Assembly (NCBI GenBank): GCA_028752905.1
Contig: JAQNBH010000004.1
Location: 3,704,610 to 3,768,609, forward strand
Length of the DNA stretch: 64,000 nt
DNA from: Cladorhizidae sp. MBARI D1340-BT2
Taxonomy: Eukaryota; Porifera; Demospongiae; Poecilosclerida; Cladorhizidae
Reading direction: 5' to 3'
Shown one piece after another: positions 60,496 through 64,000 of the stretch. The position numbers and the translations under genes were made by a program. Numbering within the stretch: position 1 is the first letter of the stretch; the number at the start of each line of letters is the position of its first letter. The notes below the pieces were generated by a model. The model saw only the letters and a program-made list of their open reading frames with translations. It had not been told where the DNA came from and did not search any database.

Positions 60496-60693
60496 CTATT
60501 AATTTTGATTTGTACTAAAAATTTCTTCAAACAATCTCATAATTCTCTGAAAGCTTTGCTCTCCGAGTTAAATAATTGCCCAACAAATAGTTAGTGGCAG
60601 TGCATTAGCTAAGATGCTGAAGAGCAGCTTGGGGGGCAGCCTTGATTAGGGAGAATAAAGAGAGCTCTCTAAGTCTTGAGAGAAGGTTGTTTA

Positions 60694-61015
60694 GCTCATG
60701 AGTTAGGAGTCTAGTTTTGCAGGTATATCTGACCACATGCATGAGTTAGGAGTCTAGTTTTGCAGTATATCTGACCACATGCATGAGTTAGGAGTCTAGT
60801 TTAGCAAGTATATCTGACCACATGCATGAGTTAGGAGTCTAGTTTTGCAGTATATCTGACCACATGCATGAGTTAGGAGTCTAGTTTAGCAAGTATATCT
60901 GACCACATGCATGAGTTAGGAGTCTAGTTTAGCAAGTATATCTGACCACATGCATGAGTTAGGAGTCTAGTTTTGCAAGTATATCTGACCACATGCATGA
61001 GTTAGGAGTCTAGTC
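60694..61015. repeat. 44/45-bp minisatellite array (about 7 copies)
   Basis: The unit is CATGCATGAGTTAGGAGTCT, AGTTTTGCAAGTATATCTGA, CCACA. The TTTAGCAAG and TTTTGCAG forms alternate. Confidence 0.97.
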
Positions 61016-61305
61016 TGACTACATTCTCTACCACCATGCCCAGTTATAATAATATGATGCATGGAGTTTTAGAATAACATCAATTAACACAATAATGGGC
61101 ACTAAGAAGCGTCCAGTTCTGGGGGGTGGGTCCTAATTAGGCATTCTGTGCTTGCAACTTTTCAAGCAAGGAGTCTTTTCCATGATTATTGTGGGTGTGG
61201 CCATGGGTTGGGTTTGAAGAGGTGAAATTTATGTGGCCAATTCTTAATGCAAGACAATGGCACACTGCCTGGTCATTAATAGAATATCCTTATAGGCAGG
61301 ATTCA

Positions 61306-61906
61306 ATCACACCACCACCACCATCATCATCATCATCACCATCATCATCACCACCATCACCATCATCACCACCATCATCATCATCATCATCACCACCATC
61401 ATCACCATCATCATCATCACCATCATCATCACCATCACCATCACCATCATCACCACCATCATCATCACCATCATCATCACCATCATCACCACCATCACCA
61501 TCATCACCACCATCATCATCACCATCATCATCACCATCATCACCACCATCATCATCACCATCATCATCATCACCATCATCATCATCACCATCATCACCAC
61601 CATCATCATCACCATCATCACCACCATCATCACCATCATCATCATCATCATCGTCGTCGTCATCACCATCATCATCACCACTATCACCATCATCATCATC
61701 ACCACCACCACCATCATCACCATCATCATCATCATCACCATCATCATCACCATCATCATCATCATCACCATCACTATCACCATCATCATCACCATCATCA
61801 CCACCACCACCATCATCACCATCACCATCATCATCACCACCACCACCATCATCACCATCATCACCATCATCATCATCATCATCATCATCATCACCACCAT
61901 CATCAC

Positions 61907-61963
<57 letters not shown>

Positions 61964-62470
61964 CATCATCATCACCATCATCATCACCATCATCACCATT
62001 ATCACCATCACCATCATCATCACCATCATCACCACCATCATCATCACCATCATCACCACCATCATCATCACCATCATCATCATCATCATCGTCGTCGTCA
62101 TCACCATCATCATCATCATCATCACCACCATCATCATCACCATCATCATCATCATCATCGTCGTCGTCATCACCATCATCATCATCATCATCACCATCAT
62201 CACCATCACTATCACCATCATCATCACCATCATCACCACCACCACCATCATCACTATCATCATCACCACCACCACCATCACCATCATCATCATCATCACC
62301 ACCATCATCACCATCATCATCATCACCATCATCACCGTCATCGTCATCATCATCATCACCACCATCATCATCATCACCATCATCATCATCACCACCACCA
62401 CCATCATCACCATCATCATCACCATCACCACCATCATCATCATCATCATCACCACCATCATCATCACCAC

Positions 62471-62533
<63 letters not shown>

Positions 62534-62555
62534 CACCACCATCATCATCACCATC

Positions 62556-62587
<32 letters not shown>

Positions 62588-62591
62588 CATT
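61306..62591. repeat. 1.3-kb CAY trinucleotide tract
   Basis: Almost uninterrupted ATC and ACC triplets. The block TCGTCGTCGTCATCACC occurs three times (61651, 62089 and 62158), and CACTATCACCATC-type markers recur, so longer segments have duplicated. In translation it is poly-serine/proline on plus and poly-aspartate/glycine or methionine/valine on minus, up to 493 codons; the flanks give no sign of a gene. Confidence 0.97.
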
Positions 62592-62663
62592 CATTATTTT
62601 ATTTGATCCCAGTTGGCTACTGGTTCACTCAATAACATTTGCTAATAGCAATGTTGTCCCAAA

Positions 62664-63358
62664 GCTTTAATTAACACACCAGACTTATGTCCTTGTGATT
62701 AATTAACACACCAGACTTATGTCCTTGTGATTAATTAACACACCAGACTTATGTCCTTGTGATTAATTAATACACCAGACTTATGTCCTTGTGATTAATT
62801 AACACACCAGACTTATGTCCTTGTGATTAATTAACACACCAGACTTATGTCCTTGTGATTAATTAACACGCCAGACTTATGTCCTTGTGATTAATTAACA
62901 CACCAGACTTATGTCCTTGTGATTAATTAACACACCAGACTTATGTCCTTGTGATTAATTAACACACCTGACTTATGTCCTTGTGATTAATTAACACACC
63001 AGACTTATGTCCTTGTGATTAATTAACACACCAGACTTATGTCCTTGTGATTAATTAACACACCGGACTTATGTCCTTGTGATTAATTAACATACCCGAC
63101 TTATGTCCTTGTGATTAAATAACACACCAGACTTATGTCCGTGTGATTAATTAACACACCAGACTTATGTCCTTGTGATTAATTAACACCAGACTTATGT
63201 CCTTGTGATTAATTAACACACCAGACTTATGTCCTCGTGATTAATTAACACACCAGACTTATGTCCTTGTGATTAATTAACACACCAGACTTATGTCCTC
63301 GTGATTAATTAACACACCAGACTTATGTCCTCGTGATTAATTAACACACCAGACTTAT
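62664..63358. repeat. 32-bp minisatellite array (about 22 copies)
   Basis: The unit is TTAATTAACACACCAGACTT followed by ATGTCCTTGTGA. Very homogeneous, with single-base variants (TCCTCGTGA toward the right end) and one unit 2 bp shorter near 63187. Confidence 0.98.
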
Positions 63359-63420
63359 GCAAAGAGGAAACAGTTCTTGTAGGACAGGACCAGGCTGGTA
63401 ATCAGCAGATGTTTGATTGT

Positions 63421-63868
63421 ACCAACCTTCCTGGTAATTCCCATCTGGAGTGGCCATTATCACCTACCAACCAACCTTCCTGGCAATTCCCATCTGAAGT
63501 GGCCATTATCACCTATCACCTACTAGTCAACCTTCCTGGCAATTCCCATCTGGAGTGGCCATTATCACCTACCAACCAACCTTCCTGGCAATTACCATCT
63601 GGAGTGGCCATTATCACCTACCAACCAACCTTCCTGGCAATTACCATCTGGAGTGGCCATTATCACCTACCAACCAACCTTCCTGGCAATTCCCATCTGG
63701 AGTGGCCATTATCACCTACCAACCAACCTTCCTGGCAATTCCCATCTGGAGTGGCCATTATCACCTACCAACCAACCTTCCTGGCAATTACCATCTGGAG
63801 TGGCCATTATCACCTACCAACCAACCTTCCTGGCAATTGCCATCTGGAGTGGCCATTATCACCTACCT
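63421..63868. repeat. 49-bp minisatellite array (about 9 copies)
   Basis: The unit is ACCAACCAACCTTCCTGGCA, ATTACCATCTGGAGTGGCCA, TTATCACCT, alternating AATTACC and AATTCCC. The second unit carries an extra CACCTAT. Overlapping short plus frames are artefacts. It is followed by about 110 bp of unique DNA with a C run at 63919-63932. Confidence 0.97.
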
Positions 63869-63984
63869 TACTTCAGTAGTGAGTTTTAATTGTTATAATG
63901 AAAAAGGCTAAGTGGACAACCCCCCCCCCCCCCTGGTGGATTATTTTTGAATTATTCTGGGGGAAATAGGAATCACGGGGTTGC

Positions 63985-64000
63985 AGGCTGGTTCACAATA
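63985..64000. mobile_element. Start of a second copy of the TAA-flanked MITE (cut by the window edge)
   Basis: The last 16 bases, AGGCTGGTTCACAATA, are identical to the terminal repeat of the MITE at 17926-18009. The rest of the element lies outside the window. The left flank is TTGC and does not show TAA, so this could be a truncated end or the family may tolerate other targets. Confidence 0.6.

Noticed and set aside
61189..62670. 493-codon serine/proline-rich frame and the poly-aspartate frame on the opposite strand
   Set aside because: Direct translation of a CAY trinucleotide tract; all frames are open and the flanks show no protein-like sequence.
1..64000. Idea that all array units share palindromic seeds (CTATTAATAG, TTAATTAA, CTGTACAG, CATGCATG)
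   Set aside because: By rough estimate about four or five 8-base palindromes are expected by chance in 29 units of this length, and about four are seen.
1..64000. Idea that the arrays encode repeat proteins
   Set aside because: About nine of 29 unit lengths are multiples of three, the one-third expected by chance, so there is no sign of frame selection.

Overview
This is nuclear DNA of a multicellular animal, most likely an aquatic invertebrate such as a sponge, cnidarian or similar; I cannot name the species. The evidence is a spliced gene with GT-AG introns and metazoan-type protein similarity (an inverted-formin/INF2-like gene), decayed animal transposons (a hAT transposase, a reverse transcriptase remnant, two TIR elements) and very dense tandem repeats. 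There are no bacterial features.

The window is dominated by minisatellites. I count about 29 unrelated tandem arrays (unit lengths roughly 11 to 71 bp, plus one trinucleotide tract) that together cover about 43 kb, or two thirds of the sequence. Almost every long open reading frame here is a by-product of these arrays and is not a gene.

Layout. 1-9.3 kb: five arrays, including a 4.7 kb array of a 50-bp unit, which would lie in a large intron of the formin gene. 9.3-21.4 kb, minus strand: four coding exons of the INF2-like formin (21046-21421, 20505-20620, 15681-15840, 9324-9496). They join with perfect phase into 275 codons of the N-terminal armadillo (DID/FH3-type) region, and the gene continues beyond the left edge. 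Introns 2 and 3 are full of minisatellites and hold a 602-bp TIR element and an 84-bp MITE. 21.4-22.4 kb: putative promoter and upstream DNA. 22.4-34.8 kb: further minisatellites separated by unique DNA with at most weak exon candidates. 34.8-37.7 kb: mostly unique DNA with a CpG-rich patch and an NRF1-type palindrome, probably a promoter. 37.7-40.4 kb: a hAT transposase pseudogene followed directly by a reverse transcriptase remnant. 40.6-57.8 kb: a 17 kb array of a 39-bp unit organised in roughly 4.7 kb higher-order repeats. 57.8-64 kb: more arrays, a 1.3 kb CAY trinucleotide tract, and the start of a second MITE copy cut by the window end.

The one convincing protein-coding gene is the formin, which by family would control actin nucleation and severing. 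Nothing else here forms a pathway with it. The notable biology is structural: minisatellite colonisation of introns and intergenic DNA, and higher-order amplification within arrays.
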